A DNA stretch of 64,000 bases from Campylobacterales bacterium (GCA_026390115.1 JAPLGO010000009.1:94060-158059), one strand, 5' to 3'. Shown: positions 1 to 9,448, numbered from the stretch's first letter. Program-made: numbers and translations. Notes: generated by a model not told the origin, from the letters alone.

Positions 1-957
1 CCAAAAAATGGAGATGTTCTGGCTCTTGTTGGAAGCGTTGATTATAAAGTGAGTTCATTTAACCGAGCCACTCAAGGAAAACGACAGCCTGGTTCCGCCT
101 TCAAGCCCTTTATATACCAAGTGGCTTTAGATTTAGGTTATTCAGGTGCAACTGAGTTAACGGATGTTGCCAAAACCTACACATACCAAAAAGATGGTGA
201 AGAGCAAAAGTGGCAACCTAGCAACTATGAAGACAGCTACAAGGGAATTCTTAGCCTTAGAGAGGCACTTGTTCACTCAAGCAACCTCGCAACTATCAAC
301 CTTGTGAATGAAATAGGTCTTGATACTATTTTAAAAGATTTAAAAAAGTTTGGAATACAAAATGTGCCACAAGATATGTCTATATCTCTTGGAACTATAT
401 CTTTGTCTCCTCTTGAACTTGCCAGATTTTACAGTTCTTTTGCAAACTCTGGGGTGCAGAGTGATGTAAATTTAATCTCATCCATAGAGCAAAATTCAAA
501 AATTTTATTCACTAAAGAGGAGCATACCCGCACGATTACATCACCTGCACAAGCTTACCTTATGACAACTATTTTAAAAGATGTTGTTGAGAGAGGAACA
601 GCTACAAAAGCAAAAGTGAACGGTATAGATATTGCAGGCAAAACTGGTACCACAAATAATAATGTAGATGGCTGGTTTTGCGGCTATTCGCCTAGTATTG
701 AGACTGTGATATGGTTTGGCAACGATGACAATACTCCAATGCAGCGATTTGAAACCGGCGGAAGAATTGCAGGACCGGCTTTTGCAAGATTTTATGAAAA
801 TGTGCTCAAACTTTATCCTCAAGTTCCAAGAGTTTTTGAAGTCCCTGAGGGGGTTGTAACAGTAGATATTGACGGCAAGAAGGAGTATTTCACAGACACT
901 TCTAAACCGCCTCGCACAGAAGCGACCCCAAATTCAGAACAGCAATTAGTTTTTTAA
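1..957 (+). CDS. mrcA: Penicillin-binding protein 1A, C-terminal part (5' truncated by window edge)
   Basis: The frame is open from base 1, so the gene begins upstream of the window. The visible 318 residues are the transpeptidase domain of a class A penicillin-binding protein, which crosslinks peptidoglycan in the periplasm. All three active-site motifs are present: SAFK with the acylated serine (bases 94-105), the SSN triad (in HSSN), and KTGT (bases 640-651), followed by the usual DGWFCGYSP stretch. A GTG at base 49 lies inside the domain and is not a real start. The C-terminal tail is short. The glycosyltransferase half is not visible, so 1A rather than another class A enzyme is inferred from sequence style. 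Confidence 0.92.
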   Translation, partial: PKNGDVLALVGSVDYKVSSFNRATQGKRQPGSAFKPFIYQVALDLGYSGATELTDVAKTYTYQKDGEEQKWQPSNYEDSYKGILSLREALVHSSNLATINLVNEIGLDTILKDLKKFGIQNVPQDMSISLGTISLSPLELARFYSSFANSGVQSDVNLISSIEQNSKILFTKEEHTRTITSPAQAYLMTTILKDVVERGTATKAKVNGIDIAGKTGTTNNNVDGWFCGYSPSIETVIWFGNDDNTPMQRFETGGRIAGPAFARFYENVLKLYPQVPRVFEVPEGVVTVDIDGKKEYFTDTSKPPRTEATPNSEQQLVF

Positions 958-993
958 TTTACAACCTGATGTTACGCACTAAAATGAGCAGAA

Positions 994-1025
994 CAAGTTA
1001 ATCGCTCGCAAAGCGATGTTTCTTG
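994..1025 (+). terminator. Hairpin after the PBP gene, possible terminator
   Basis: ATCGCT and AGCGAT form a 6-bp stem with a five-base loop, flanked by an outer CAAG/CTTG pairing. It lies 37 bases after the PBP stop, between two convergent genes. Only a short T-rich stretch follows, so termination activity is uncertain. Confidence 0.35.
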
Positions 1026-1105
1026 AGAAGTCCGTTTTAATGTTTCTTTAGTAAAAAACTCTATTTTTTGAGAATTACATAGGGCAAAAAGTCTCATACT
1101 TTTTT

Positions 1106-1507
1106 TTATGCAGATTTTATCTGGTTATAGAGTGCGTATCTGTCGCCCAAAACTTTAATATCAGTTATTTTTTCATTTTTTATTGTAAAAAATGAAGCAC
1201 CCGAATAGTTGATTCTATTATCTGTCGCCTCATATTCAAAAAGTTTACCTTTATGTGTTCCGGTGTATGTTACATAAACAGCAACCTGAGAGCCTTCGCC
1301 TATAACAATTTCGGTAGCGTGGTAGAGGTTTGGAAAGGCAGTCAAAATAATATCTCCATATTTCTTGAACTCCTCTATCCCCTCGGTTTCTATGCCAATA
1401 GAGCCGCGAAAACGAAGAGTATCACTAAAGATAGTTTCGGCTTTACTAAAATCATGCGAGTTCCACATGTCGTAGTATTTAGCGACTAGGCTTTTATTTG
1501 TTATCAA
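1106..1507 (-). CDS. SnoaL/NTF2-like protein
   Basis: This 133-residue protein has the layout of SnoaL-like (NTF2 fold) proteins: an N-terminal helix with YYDMWNSHDF, a central FRGSIG strand and a C-terminal sheet with a YTGTHKGKLFEYEATDNRI segment. Members of this family are small cone-shaped proteins that act as cyclases, isomerases or ligand binders; the substrate cannot be read from the sequence. It lies 2 bases downstream of the next gene on the same strand, so the two are probably co-transcribed. There is no signal peptide, so it should be cytoplasmic. Confidence 0.7.
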   Translation of the reverse strand: MITNKSLVAKYYDMWNSHDFSKAETIFSDTLRFRGSIGIETEGIEEFKKYGDIILTAFPNLYHATEIVIGEGSQVAVYVTYTGTHKGKLFEYEATDNRINYSGASFFTIKNEKITDIKVLGDRYALYNQIKSA

Positions 1508-1509
1508 GG

Positions 1510-1755
1510 TTAATCCTCATAAAATTTAGATTTGTGCGGAAATTTTTGGATGTACCCAAATTCTTCATCTTCATCGTCATCATAACTGTCTTCAAACTGA
1601 TTTTCAAATATTTTATCATATCCTAATTTTACCAGTTCGCTGTCTATTTCATCGGTATCAACACCATTTCTCTTACCAAAGTCAACTAAATATTCAATAT
1701 CTTGATTCATTACACAGCTAAGTTCAAGTGCAAATCGAAGGTCTTGAAGCGTCAT
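1510..1755 (-). CDS. Small acidic hypothetical protein
   Basis: An 81-residue protein that I do not recognise. The N-terminal two thirds look helical, followed by a very acidic stretch (SYDDDEDEEF) and a short basic tail. It starts at an ATG preceded by a GAGGTAAAAAA ribosome site and is followed after 2 bases by the SnoaL-like gene, suggesting a two-gene unit. The 155 bases upstream are AT-rich and probably hold the promoter. Confidence 0.6.
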   Translation of the reverse strand: MTLQDLRFALELSCVMNQDIEYLVDFGKRNGVDTDEIDSELVKLGYDKIFENQFEDSYDDDEDEEFGYIQKFPHKSKFYED

Positions 1756-1910
1756 TTTTTTACCTCTATAAACTTTATTTCAATATTTCGATTAGAATTA
1801 TACTAACAATTTAAATTATTTTTGCTAAAACAAATCTTAAAATATGCTGTTATACAGAACAAAAAAAAACTATATTACATAAATATATTATACGAATTTT
1901 TCAAATCAAT

Positions 1911-2642
1911 TTAAAAAATTGAATTTATTATTTTTTCTTTTAAAAAATTCGGGAGCAAATTTAATAATAAAATAATTAGATAAAACCTAAAGGGGAAGGG
2001 ATAAAATTTTTTATCCTTTTCTATTGCATTGTAGATTATTTTTGCTCCCTCCTCTGTACTTAAAAAGAATGGCATGTAGAAACTGTTTTTATCTGTCATC
2101 TCACTCTTTATAAATCCAGGCAAGACATTTATAACTTTTATTCCATCCTTTTTATACTTATATCTCATTCCCTCTGAATAGGCATTTAAAGCTCTTTTTG
2201 ACGAACTGTAAACTTTGGAGGTCGGCATAGAGATAAGTGAAGCAAGAGAGGAGATAAAAACTATCTTTCCACTTTTTTTTGTTAAAAAACATGGTAAAAG
2301 TATTTCTAAAATAGCATGATTTGAGAGTACATTTACATCGTAGATATTTTTAAAATCTGAGAAAGGGGTAATTTCAAGAGAATGTCCTACGGATAGTCCT
2401 GCGTTTAAAATCACCATATCAACAGACCCGATTGCCGCTATTTTTTCTTGAAGTTCATCAAACTTTGTTACATCAACGACAACAATTTCAACACTTTTAG
2501 CATGTTGAAGTAACTCTTGTTGAAGCTTTTCAAGTCTGCTTTGTCTTCGGGCTAGAATAATAAGCTCATTATCGCTTTTTGCGTATTGCCGAGCCAACTC
2601 CTCGCCTATTCCACTGCTTGCGCCCGTAATTAGGATTTTCAC
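1911..2642 (-). CDS. Short-chain dehydrogenase/reductase
   Basis: A 243-residue classical SDR. The N-terminal TGASSGIG motif binds NAD(P), NAG appears in the fourth strand region, and the catalytic Ser and YSSSKRA (the YxxxK motif) are present near residues 139-157. The last 25 or so residues are hydrophobic and end in a basic stretch, so the protein may associate with the membrane. The substrate is unknown. It starts 7 bases after the stop of hom on the same strand and is probably read through from it. Confidence 0.88.
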   Translation of the reverse strand: MKILITGASSGIGEELARQYAKSDNELIILARRQSRLEKLQQELLQHAKSVEIVVVDVTKFDELQEKIAAIGSVDMVILNAGLSVGHSLEITPFSDFKNIYDVNVLSNHAILEILLPCFLTKKSGKIVFISSLASLISMPTSKVYSSSKRALNAYSEGMRYKYKKDGIKVINVLPGFIKSEMTDKNSFYMPFFLSTEEGAKIIYNAIEKDKKFYPFPFRFYLIILLLNLLPNFLKEKIINSIF

Positions 2643-2649
2643 CTTTTAT

Positions 2650-3909
2650 TTACACTATCCTAATCATGACGGGGGTGAAGTTTACAAAATCTAGCGAAGC
2701 AATTTGTTTTATCATGTTTTGAATATCTCTTTCAACCGAAATATGAGTAGAGATGAGTAAATTAGCAGAGTCAGCCGAGCATGGTCTCTGAAGCATTGTT
2801 TCAATCGAGATGTTGTTATCCTCAAAAATTTTGGTTATACGGGCTAAAACTCCGGCTTTATCTGAAACATTGATACGAAGATAATATTTTGACTCAATTT
2901 TATCAGTTGGCTTGAGTGTAAGTTTGCCCTCAAGCGGTTTGTCAAAACCGAGCATCGGTCTTGTTTTTCCACTTCTTGCTATATCTATAATATTTGCAAC
3001 AACTGCAGAAGCCGTAGCATTCCCGCCAGCACCCGCTCCATAGTAGAGTGTTTCGCCCACTTTGTCTCCGACTACCGAGATGCCGTTCATGACACCGTCA
3101 ATTTTAGCAATCATCTTCTCTTGAGGGATTAAACAGGCATGCACTCTTAACTCAACCTCATTACCGTCTTTTTTAGCAATTCCTAAAAGTTTGATAGCGT
3201 AGCCAAACTCCTTTGCAAATGTTATGTCATCCTGAGAAATATTTTGTATTCCCTCAATCAATATGTCTTCAGGTTTGGCATCAATCCCGTATGCAATACT
3301 AGCGAGAATAAGAAGTTTATGTGCCGCATCAAATCCACCCACATCAAAGGTTGGATCTGCCTCTGCATATCCTAGCTCTTGTGCTTCTTTAAGGATAACG
3401 TCATATGCTACACCCTCATTTGTCATTTTAGTCATCATGTAGTTACATGTGCCATTCATAATACCCATAATAGATTCAATGTGATTGGCTGAGAGGCCAT
3501 CACGAAGGGCATTTATAATTGGAATTCCACCTGCTACACTTGCTTCATATTCAAATGCCAAATCTTTTGCCATGTCTTGAAGTTCATAACGGTGATACGC
3601 CAAGAGTGCTTTATTAGCAGTAACAACTGCTTTTTTGTTGGCAAGTGCTTTTTTTACAACCTCAAAAGCTTCATCAACCCCGCCCATAAGCTCAACAACA
3701 ATATCAATCTCACTATCATTCAAAATATCGTCTGCGTTATCTGTTAATTGAATGTCTAAACCTCTCTCTTTTGAGAGATTTTTAACAACTCCGCTTTTTA
3801 CGACTATATCTACTCCTGCACGGGCAGAAATTACATCGGCATTGTCTTTTAAAATTTGCACTACACTCGTTCCAACAGTTCCAACGCCTATAATTCCTAC
3901 TTTTATCAT
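2650..3909 (-). CDS. hom: Homoserine dehydrogenase
   Basis: Homoserine dehydrogenase reduces aspartate semialdehyde to homoserine, the branch point to threonine and methionine. The 419-residue protein has the N-terminal GIIGVGTVGTSV nucleotide-binding loop, the SVAGGIPII segment of the substrate domain around residue 125, the EADPTFDVGGFDAAHK catalytic region, and a C-terminal ACT domain from about residue 345, normally the site of threonine feedback. It is a stand-alone enzyme, not fused to aspartokinase. It follows the aminotransferase gene by 10 bases on the same strand. Confidence 0.95.
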   Translation of the reverse strand: MIKVGIIGVGTVGTSVVQILKDNADVISARAGVDIVVKSGVVKNLSKERGLDIQLTDNADDILNDSEIDIVVELMGGVDEAFEVVKKALANKKAVVTANKALLAYHRYELQDMAKDLAFEYEASVAGGIPIINALRDGLSANHIESIMGIMNGTCNYMMTKMTNEGVAYDVILKEAQELGYAEADPTFDVGGFDAAHKLLILASIAYGIDAKPEDILIEGIQNISQDDITFAKEFGYAIKLLGIAKKDGNEVELRVHACLIPQEKMIAKIDGVMNGISVVGDKVGETLYYGAGAGGNATASAVVANIIDIARSGKTRPMLGFDKPLEGKLTLKPTDKIESKYYLRINVSDKAGVLARITKIFEDNNISIETMLQRPCSADSANLLISTHISVERDIQNMIKQIASLDFVNFTPVMIRIV

Positions 3910-3919
3910 ATCAATTTAC

Positions 3920-5149
3920 CTACTTTACTTCGTCTTTTTTTTCTTCGAATTGTTTCAAAAATTCTTTAATATTTCTGCCTGCTTGACGGATACGATTGTC
4001 ATTTTCAATTAAAGCAATGCGGACGTAACCCTCTCCGTATTCGCCAAAGCCAATTCCTGGAGCAACTGCAACCTGAGCCTCTTTTAAAAGTTTTTTTGAA
4101 AATTCAAATGAACCTAGATGCGCTGCACTCTCCGGTATCTTAGCCCATACAAACATACTTGCCTGATTTTTTCTTATGTGCCAACCGGCACGATCAAATG
4201 CATCTAATAATATGTCTTGACGGTGTTCATACTTATCAACAATATCTTTCACACACTGCTGATCACCATTCAGAGCAACTGTAGCAGCTACTTGAATAGG
4301 AGTAAACATTCCATAATCAAGCCATGACTTAATTTTTTGAAGTGCCCCGATAAGTTTTTTATTTCCAACAAAAAATCCAACTCTCCAGCCAGCCATGTTA
4401 TAACTTTTTGAAAGTGTAAAACTCTCAACAGCTACATCTTTGGCACCCTCAACACTCATAATTGACGGTGTTACATAGCCGCCAAAAGTGATATCACCAT
4501 AAGCTATATCACTAATGACATAAAATCGCTCTTTTTTTGCCATTGCAACAAGTTTTACATAAAAATCTTGTGTAACAGTCGCAGTGGATGGATTGTGAGG
4601 AAAATTAACCAAAACATATTTTGGTCTTGGACTTGTCTCTTTAAAAACTCGTATCAAATCTTTAAAAAACTGCTCTTCATCTACTTTGTAATCTTCATCA
4701 AACTCCAAACCAAACTTGACAACATTTCCGCCCGCTAAAATAAAAGCATAAGAGTGAATCGGATAGGTTGGATCAGGAACAACGGTCGTATCACCTGGAT
4801 TTGTAATTGCATATGCTAAATGAGCATAACCTTCTTTTGAACCGATAGTAGCAACACACTCTGTCATTGGATCTAGGTCACACCCATAACGGCGCTTATA
4901 CCAATCAGCAATGGCTACTAAAAGTTTTGGAATTCCTTTAGATGTTGAATATCCGTGCGTTTTAGTTTTTTGAGCTGATTCAATTAATTTTTCACGAATA
5001 TGCTCAGGTGTATCACCATCCGGATTACCCATTGAAAAATCTATTACATCGGCTCCGGCTCTTCGTTCTGCCATTTTAAGTTCATTAACCTCTGCAAATA
5101 CATACTTTGGAAGTCTTTTAATTCTGTCAAATTCTATTTCGTCAAACAT
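3920..5149 (-). CDS. Class I/II PLP-dependent aminotransferase (AlaC/LL-DAP aminotransferase-like)
   Basis: A 409-residue fold-type I aminotransferase. The PLP lysine lies in SFTLSKSYNMAGWRVGF, about residue 240, and NFPHNPSTATV carries the conserved Asn-Pro of the cofactor site. The N-terminus (FDEIEFDRIKRLPKYVFAEVN) matches the alanine/2-oxobutyrate aminotransferases annotated AlaC or LL-diaminopimelate aminotransferase in this group. It precedes hom by 10 bases, so a role in aspartate-family or alanine synthesis is likely, but the amino donor is not decided by sequence. Confidence 0.85.
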   Translation of the reverse strand: MFDEIEFDRIKRLPKYVFAEVNELKMAERRAGADVIDFSMGNPDGDTPEHIREKLIESAQKTKTHGYSTSKGIPKLLVAIADWYKRRYGCDLDPMTECVATIGSKEGYAHLAYAITNPGDTTVVPDPTYPIHSYAFILAGGNVVKFGLEFDEDYKVDEEQFFKDLIRVFKETSPRPKYVLVNFPHNPSTATVTQDFYVKLVAMAKKERFYVISDIAYGDITFGGYVTPSIMSVEGAKDVAVESFTLSKSYNMAGWRVGFFVGNKKLIGALQKIKSWLDYGMFTPIQVAATVALNGDQQCVKDIVDKYEHRQDILLDAFDRAGWHIRKNQASMFVWAKIPESAAHLGSFEFSKKLLKEAQVAVAPGIGFGEYGEGYVRIALIENDNRIRQAGRNIKEFLKQFEEKKDEVK

Positions 5150-5244
5150 GTTCAGTCCTGATTGTTAAAGCCATAAAAGGCTCTTAAAATATGAATGGTA
5201 TTCTAGCGAAAATATTTAGATTTAAGTAGTAAAGTTATTGTGAA

Positions 5245-6075
5245 TCAATTGGGAAAGAGGAGTAAATCATCTTTTATATTTTTAAGAGAATAGAGATCTG
5301 AAATTTTAATATATTTTGCATGACTAGGTATTTCTAGCATCATACTTACAGTTTTCTCATCTTGTTTTATTACCTCTAAAAGATTAAGGGAAGCATCATA
5401 ATAGACAATATGCGGGTACCAAGTGTTTTTTGATGAACTTGTAATCTTAAGAGTTTTAAGAGCTGACACATCAATCCAATGTGGGTTTAATGATCGTTTC
5501 AGCTCAAACTCTGCACCGCTTTTGAGAGTGTTTACCGCTAAATTGGCATTTGATAAATCTATTGTATATTCCCAGTCTGTTGCTGAGTTTTTTTGTATAT
5601 CTATGATTTTACAACCGCTCTTATGTAGCTCTTTTTGCAATATTACCGGATCTGTTGCATACTCAGAATTCAGTACAATACTCCAAGTAAATTGTGAACT
5701 ATTAAGATTTGATTCTGTCGTTACGTATCGATAGTAACCCATATTTCCAAGTGAGTCTCCCATGATTTTTACAAAAAACTGAGGTGAAGCGGCAGTTTTA
5801 AAAGTAAGTTTAAGCTCTTGCGGTTTATTAAAAAAAAGATTTAAGAGTCCGTTATCTTTGAGTGTTTGAGCAACTTTAACTACATCAACCCTATTTTGCA
5901 CATAAAAGTTTGAATTCGGAGAAAAAATTATATCTATAAATGCTTTATTTTGTTGATAAGTACTCTCTTTGATAAAAGTTTTTATTTTTTTTGTTAAAAG
6001 TGTATCTTCTTGATGTATTTCTTCCCCAAATACAAATGTATAAAAAAGCAGAAATATAAAAAGTATCTTTACCAT
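5245..6075 (-). CDS. Exported hypothetical protein
   Basis: I do not recognise this 276-residue protein. It opens with a clear signal peptide (VKILFIFLLFYTFVFGEE) and has no later membrane segment, so it should be periplasmic. The body looks rich in beta strands and includes a KNTWYPHIVYYDASLNLLEVI segment. Its start overlaps the end of the RodZ-like gene by 7 bases, pointing to translational coupling and possibly a shared envelope function. Confidence 0.65.
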   Translation of the reverse strand: MVKILFIFLLFYTFVFGEEIHQEDTLLTKKIKTFIKESTYQQNKAFIDIIFSPNSNFYVQNRVDVVKVAQTLKDNGLLNLFFNKPQELKLTFKTAASPQFFVKIMGDSLGNMGYYRYVTTESNLNSSQFTWSIVLNSEYATDPVILQKELHKSGCKIIDIQKNSATDWEYTIDLSNANLAVNTLKSGAEFELKRSLNPHWIDVSALKTLKITSSSKNTWYPHIVYYDASLNLLEVIKQDEKTVSMMLEIPSHAKYIKISDLYSLKNIKDDLLLFPN

Positions 6076-6911
6076 TTTTTATCTTTATTTAATTGCTTAA
6101 ATTCCTCAAGATCAATTTGACTAAATTTTCCATCAACATACTTGAATCTTATGTTTTGACTAGAATTAAATTCTTCTAATTTACCATCAACTTCAATACT
6201 TAAATTTCCATGTCCAAACAGAAGTAACCAATTCTTATTGACATCTAAATTCATCTCTTTTTCAAGATTTTTTTCATATTTTTGGTTTGTTTTTATATCA
6301 ATATATCCCATCCAGACTTTTGCTTTTGGAATAACTCTTAATGATTTAGCTCTCTCTTGAATATCTTGCTTTTGGATTTCTTCTTTAGCAACTACGCTGT
6401 TTATATTTGAAGTAATGTTAGTTTCTTGTAGATTATTATTTACAGCACTCAGGAGAGATTCATTACTATCTTCAAATTTTTTTTCAACAACTGGCTCTAT
6501 ATTTTTTTGGGCATTTTCTATTGCGCTGTTATCAATTTTTTGAATTTGATTATTATCATTCATTGACGGCATCAGCTCAAAATATAAAAATGCCCCAAAG
6601 AGTAAAATGACTAAAACAACATAGAGAAACAAAGGACTGCTTTTCTTTTTCCCCTGAGAAAAAACTGCACTGTTAAAGCTAGCCGGTTTATTTCTAGAAT
6701 CGTTAAAATATGCCAAGCCCTTTGCTTTTAAATCAGCCAAATCTACATCATACTCTCTTTCCAAAATAGAAATAAATCCTAGAAAATGAATTTTATTTAA
6801 ATCATCAAAAGACTCATGCAAAACAGCCTGCACATGTGCTCTTGAAATGTGTGTTTTCTCATGTATTTTTTGAGCACCTATCTCTTTTAATCGCTCAAGC
6901 CCATAGCTCAT
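6069..6911 (-). CDS. RodZ-like single-pass membrane protein with N-terminal helix-turn-helix
   Basis: The 280-residue protein has a cytoplasmic N-terminal domain resembling the small helix-turn-helix of RodZ (EKTHISRAHVQAVLHESFDDL), one transmembrane helix near residues 93-113 (LFLYVVLVILLFGAFLYFEL), an Asn/Glu-rich linker and a C-terminal periplasmic domain. RodZ links MreB to the cell wall machinery, so a shape or envelope role is plausible. Its start overlaps rlmB by 4 bases and its end overlaps the exported protein by 7. The assignment rests on architecture; detailed similarity to RodZ is weak. Confidence 0.55.
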   Translation of the reverse strand: MSYGLERLKEIGAQKIHEKTHISRAHVQAVLHESFDDLNKIHFLGFISILEREYDVDLADLKAKGLAYFNDSRNKPASFNSAVFSQGKKKSSPLFLYVVLVILLFGAFLYFELMPSMNDNNQIQKIDNSAIENAQKNIEPVVEKKFEDSNESLLSAVNNNLQETNITSNINSVVAKEEIQKQDIQERAKSLRVIPKAKVWMGYIDIKTNQKYEKNLEKEMNLDVNKNWLLLFGHGNLSIEVDGKLEEFNSSQNIRFKYVDGKFSQIDLEEFKQLNKDKKW

Positions 6912-7588
6912 ATTCTCATCCTATCCATTAAAATAGCTCCTGCCACACTTACATTTAACGAGTCAAATTCGTGTGACATTTTTATGCTAACTACTTCATC
7001 TAGTTTTGAAACCACTCTTGAAGTTAGCCCCTCTCCCTCACTGCCTAGAACCAAAACTCTTCTTTGTTTTATCTCTACACCTCTGATATCTTGACCGCCC
7101 ATATCGGCACCGTAGATTCTAAAACCTGAAGTTTTCAAATCATTCAAAACATCATAAATGTTGTGTTCTACTGCTAATGGCATATCAAACAAAGCACCCG
7201 TACTTGTTCTCAAAACAGGCTCAATGCTAAGATTTTTAACTCCACATACTACAATGCCGTCAACCCCTAAGGCATAAGCGCTTCTGACAATTGCACCTAT
7301 ATTTCCGACATCCGTTAAACCGGACAAAACTAAGATAAAATCTTTGTTTAAAAAAGAGCTGAACGGGTAAAGTTCATAATCATCAACTTCAGCCAAAAAG
7401 CCTTGGTGATTCGCATTCTTGCACATTTTTTGTGCAGCTTCTTGTGGAATTCTTTTGACCTCAAAGCCGAACTTCATAAGTCGAGAGTACTCTTTCTTAT
7501 CAAGTTCCTTTGCAAGGTACAAAATCTTAACCTTATTTGGATATTTATCAATTACATAATATATTGGTTGTTTTGCATAAATTAACAT
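6908..7588 (-). CDS. rlmB: 23S rRNA 2'-O-ribose methyltransferase of the TrmH/RlmB type
   Basis: A 226-residue SPOUT-family RNA methyltransferase. Motif 1 is LTDVGNIGAIVRSA, motif 2 is VLGSEGEGL and motif 3 is SLNVSVAGAI at the C-terminus, which together form the knot that binds S-adenosylmethionine. The N-terminal substrate-binding domain has the HQGFLAEV segment seen in RlmB-like enzymes. In E. coli RlmB modifies G2251 of 23S rRNA; the target here could be another rRNA or tRNA site. It is the first of three overlapping genes. Confidence 0.85.
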   Translation of the reverse strand: MLIYAKQPIYYVIDKYPNKVKILYLAKELDKKEYSRLMKFGFEVKRIPQEAAQKMCKNANHQGFLAEVDDYELYPFSSFLNKDFILVLSGLTDVGNIGAIVRSAYALGVDGIVVCGVKNLSIEPVLRTSTGALFDMPLAVEHNIYDVLNDLKTSGFRIYGADMGGQDIRGVEIKQRRVLVLGSEGEGLTSRVVSKLDEVVSIKMSHEFDSLNVSVAGAILMDRMRI

Positions 7589-7625
7589 AGTGGTATTTTA
7601 GCCTAAAATATTTAAGATTTGTTTT

Positions 7626-8441
7626 TTATAATTCCAAAAGTCTTTGGTACAGAACTTTTGTATTTTCGCCCGTAATTTTGCTGATGAGTTTTGCTTGAAC
7701 TTTTTTTGGCAAATCAAGCTCTAAAATGTCACTTTGAGTTATTGCCCCGCTTGATTGCGTTGCATGCGGTTCAATAACCACTACCCACTCACCTTTGTAA
7801 TTTCCACTGAGTTTATCCAAAATCTCTTTTGCAGTTCCACTAAAATATTTTTGAAACTTTTTAGTAAGCTCTTTTGCTAAAAAAATTTTCCTGCTTTTAT
7901 CCTCTTTATCTATTTCAAAAAGAAGTTTTTCTAACCTATGAGGCGATTCATATAAAACAGTGGCATAGCCATTATAAAGAGCCTCTTGAAGCCCAGCACT
8001 TCTCGAGCTTCCTTTGTGATTTAAAAAGCCTAAGAAGAGCATTTTAGTTTCACAAAATCCACTTGCCACAAATGCAGTTAAAACAGCATTCGCTCCAGGA
8101 AGAATATCATATTTTAAATTTTTTTCAATACAGTAGCTAACCAAAGCCTGCCCCGGATCGCTTATCCCTGGCATTCCCGCATCGCTCGCATAAACAACAT
8201 TTTTTTCAAAAAATGATGGTTCTAAGGCGTCAATAAACTCCTTTTCATTATGTGAGTGAAGTGAAATAAATTTCTGATTTTCTATCGGAACAAGATTATA
8301 TCGCTCTTTTAAAATATTTATGAGTTTTTTTGTAACGCGGGTGTCTTCGCAAAGAAGTATTTCGGCTTCGCTAAGAGCGTTTATGGCTCTTAGCGATATA
8401 TCGCCGATATTTCCTATCGGAGTAGGAACTAAAGAAAGCAA
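7626..8441 (-). CDS. rsmI: 16S rRNA (cytidine-1402-2'-O)-methyltransferase
   Basis: This 271-residue protein is RsmI, which adds the 2'-O-methyl group to C1402 in the ribosomal P site. It shows the tetrapyrrole-methylase fold signature VPTPIGNIGDISLRAI at the N-terminus, CEDTRVT, SDAGMPGISDPG and YESPHRL. It begins 10 bases after rpmE on the same strand, forming an rpmE-rsmI unit. Confidence 0.95.
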   Translation of the reverse strand: MLSLVPTPIGNIGDISLRAINALSEAEILLCEDTRVTKKLINILKERYNLVPIENQKFISLHSHNEKEFIDALEPSFFEKNVVYASDAGMPGISDPGQALVSYCIEKNLKYDILPGANAVLTAFVASGFCETKMLFLGFLNHKGSSRSAGLQEALYNGYATVLYESPHRLEKLLFEIDKEDKSRKIFLAKELTKKFQKYFSGTAKEILDKLSGNYKGEWVVVIEPHATQSSGAITQSDILELDLPKKVQAKLISKITGENTKVLYQRLLEL

Positions 8442-8451
8442 ATCTCTTCGC

Positions 8452-8652
8452 CTAATCCATATTGTAACGTTTTTTGAATTTATCGATACGACCTGCAGTA
8501 TCTACCATTCTTTCACTTCCTGTAAAAAATGGGTGACACTCATTGCAGATGTCAATTCTCAATTCACTTTTTTGACTTTTAGTCTCAAATGTATTTCCAC
8601 ATGCACATGAAACTGTACAAGTTACTAAAGTTGGATGAAGATCTTTTTTCAT
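8452..8652 (-). CDS. rpmE: 50S ribosomal protein L31
   Basis: A 66-residue L31 of the zinc-binding (C+) type: four Cys remain ([10 protein letters not shown] and CNECHPF). The start MKKDLHPT is typical. This form is replaced by a Cys-less paralogue in some bacteria under zinc starvation. The 124-base leader upstream holds a hairpin listed separately. One copy of the CCACATGC motif lies inside the gene, where it encodes part of CACGNT. Confidence 0.95.
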   Translation of the reverse strand: MKKDLHPTLVTCTVSCACGNTFETKSQKSELRIDICNECHPFFTGSERMVDTAGRIDKFKKRYNMD

Positions 8653-8702
8653 TTTTTTGCCTTTTGATACGCGTCTTGAGTACGCACATCTATATATTTT
8701 TT

Positions 8703-8724
8703 AAATCCGTATGGGTGCGGATTT
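8703..8724 (-). promoter_or_regulatory. Hairpin in the rpmE leader
   Basis: AAATCCG and CGGATTT form a perfect 7-bp stem with an eight-base loop about 50 bases upstream of rpmE, between it and rsmE. No T-run follows on the minus strand, so it is a poor rsmE terminator. L31 mRNAs in several phyla carry autoregulatory leaders; whether this is one is inference. Confidence 0.35.
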
Positions 8725-8776
8725 TAAGGGTGCAAGTGTACCCAAATATATCTAAATTTATCTTAAGTAGGAAAAT

Positions 8777-9448
8777 TTACAACAAAATTTTAGAAGCAAC
8801 AGCCATAACTGCACTCTCTGAGCGAAGAACCATTGGCGTATCTAGTGCAAAAATCTCTTGCTTACTTAGAAATTCCTCCTCAGATTTAGAAAAACCGCCC
8901 TCACAACCAATCAGAACAGTCTCAAAATCGGCGCCATCTTTTAGAACATTATCGCAAAAGTCAAAGATTTTTGTTTGTGGAAAGTCAAATAAAAAATCTT
9001 TTAAGTTTTTATAGGTATTAAATTCTATAAATGAAGTTCTTCCACACTGCTGCATAGAAGCTTCCAAAATTCTATCAAATCTCTTAAAATCAAGTTTAAA
9101 GTTTCTTTGACTTCTGTCACACTCTATAAAAGAGATTTTTTCAACTCCAATTTCACACAGTGAGGGCAAAATTTTCTCCACAGATTTTGTATCTATTATG
9201 CACCAAGCCACATGTAGGCTTTTTTTACTTTTTGTCTCTTTTACAGATGAGGAGATAAATTCAACAACTAAGCCTCTATTCTCAATTGCTTCTATTTTAT
9301 AATTGTGAAGTGTTTCTATCTCATCTCTATTTCTAAAACTGAGCATATCTCCAGCTTCATGGCGGCGAACTTTAATCAAATATTTATAAAGTTCTCCATC
9401 AATTTTAAATGTTGATTTGCCAGCTTCATCATGCAAAATATATATCAA
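8777..9448 (-). CDS. rsmE: 16S rRNA (uracil-1498-N3)-methyltransferase
   Basis: A 223-residue RsmE, which methylates U1498 of 16S rRNA. The N-terminal PUA-like domain has the VRRHEAGD segment, and the C-terminal SPOUT domain has KILPSLCEIGVEKI, a QQCGRTSFIEF segment, IGCEGGFSKSEEE and LRSESAVMA. It overlaps the preceding membrane-protein gene by 4 bases. Confidence 0.93.
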   Translation of the reverse strand: MIYILHDEAGKSTFKIDGELYKYLIKVRRHEAGDMLSFRNRDEIETLHNYKIEAIENRGLVVEFISSSVKETKSKKSLHVAWCIIDTKSVEKILPSLCEIGVEKISFIECDRSQRNFKLDFKRFDRILEASMQQCGRTSFIEFNTYKNLKDFLFDFPQTKIFDFCDNVLKDGADFETVLIGCEGGFSKSEEEFLSKQEIFALDTPMVLRSESAVMAVASKILL

